20,004 bases of DNA from a virus. The stretch lies in IMG/VR virus record IMGVR_UViG_3300030099_004271, positions 1-20,004 of that record. One strand, given 5' to 3'. Below the pieces are notes generated by a model. That model was given only the letters and a program-made list of their open reading frames with translations. It did not search any database and had not been told where the DNA came from. The translations under genes and the position numbers were made by a program. This document shows, in pieces, positions 19,696 to 20,004 of the stretch (the stretch's first letter is position 1; each line of letters begins with the position of its first letter).

Positions 19696-20004
19696 ATGAA
19701 AAAGATTTATGGTAAAAGACTGAGACTCACACCACAAGAGGTTGAGATGGTTGAAAACCACAGAAACACAAGTAATGTTGGGATAATTGGAGACACGCAT
19801 GAACCCTTCTGCCACCCAAGTTATAGGGATTTTTGCTATGAAGTCTTTAATAGATTTGGCGTATCAGATATAGTGCATATTGGAGATGAAGTAGATAATT
19901 CCGCTCTGTCATATCATGAGAAGATGGCTGAGATGCCTAATGCAGAGAGTGAGGCAGAGAAAGCTCAAGCGGCTATGGAAAAGTGGTATGCAACATTTCC
20001 TGAT
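19696..20004 (+). CDS. Calcineurin-like metallophosphoesterase (3' end outside window)
   Basis: An ATG at 19696 opens a frame that runs off the window after 103 residues. Residues 29-37 contain 'GIIGDTHEPF', with D33 and H35 as the D-x-H metal-binding pair, and residues 59-68 contain 'IVHIGDEVDN', the GDxxD block with D64 and D67. These are the first two metal-site motifs of calcineurin-like phosphoesterases; the NH(E/D) and histidine motifs would lie beyond the window. A charged insert 'HEKMAEMPNAESEAEKAQAA' follows. Phages often carry such enzymes near the packaging genes, and no terminase is present in this window, so terminase may follow. Possible roles are nucleic acid or nucleotide phosphoester cleavage; the substrate cannot be told. 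Confidence 0.8.
   Translation, partial: MKKIYGKRLRLTPQEVEMVENHRNTSNVGIIGDTHEPFCHPSYRDFCYEVFNRFGVSDIVHIGDEVDNSALSYHEKMAEMPNAESEAEKAQAAMEKWYATFPD

Noticed and set aside
1-20004. CRISPR array, insertion sequence, integrase or attachment site
   Set aside because: No regularly spaced repeats, terminal inverted repeats, transposase or recombinase sequence was seen in any part of the window.

Overview
The window is a late-gene block of a tailed bacteriophage or closely related prophage, most likely with a siphovirus-type long non-contractile tail. It carries a tape measure, a tail-tube candidate and an HK97-gp10-like completion protein, and no sheath gene is visible. The host is probably a member of the Bacteroidetes, most likely a flavobacterium. 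The DNA is AT-rich, translation starts have A-rich leaders rather than Shine-Dalgarno boxes, and the intergenic gaps carry TAnnTTTG boxes (TATTTTTG three times, TATATTTG once), the -7 element of Bacteroidetes promoters. All genes lie on the + strand. The standard genetic code is used. No integrase, transposase, CRISPR array or tRNA was seen.

Layout. 1-7331: four large tail-tip, adhesion and receptor-binding genes (5'-truncated LamG-like protein, 778-aa tail protein with an apparent inserted jelly-roll domain, 970-aa tail protein, second LamG-like protein behind a threonine hinge). 7332-10545: HK97-gp10-like tail completion protein and tape measure protein. 10546-10981: a small helix-turn-helix protein gene flanked by two promoter-like gaps that share a nearly identical 14-base motif. 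10982-13680: ClpP-type prohead protease with a scaffold-like C-terminus (probably with a nested scaffold start), major capsid protein, a terminator hairpin, putative tail tube protein and a second terminator. 13683-17814: small basic protein, portal, putative head-tail connector, a three-domain protein, and two small virion or appendage proteins. 17814-19542: a lysis-like cassette of very small membrane and basic proteins, a probable DUF5675-type protein with an HxG...SxGC motif (candidate endolysin), and a 3TM-type holin. 19543-19695: an intergenic region with a promoter-like box, a perfect hairpin and an intrinsic terminator. 19696-end: start of a metallophosphoesterase gene.

How it works together. 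Genes are packed into a few polycistronic units. At seven junctions the stop and next start share one base (TAATG), and others are 1-2 bases apart, which suggests translational coupling. Promoter-like boxes before 10613, 10982 and 13683, and terminators after the capsid and tail-tube genes, split the block into tail, capsid and portal/lysis units. The order (tail tip, tape measure, protease, capsid, tail tube, portal, connector, lysis) is nearly the mirror of the canonical siphovirus order although all genes point the same way.

Most interesting points: (1) the putative regulator with a duplicated 14-mer overlapping one promoter box and lying upstream of the next; (2) the nested scaffold start in the protease gene; (3) the lysis cassette with no classical endolysin but a putative L,D-transpeptidase-like protein; (4) -7 boxes that almost touch start codons, implying leaderless mRNAs; (5) a small-RNA or attenuator candidate before the phosphoesterase. 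Functional names rest on reading the proteins by eye; no database search was run.
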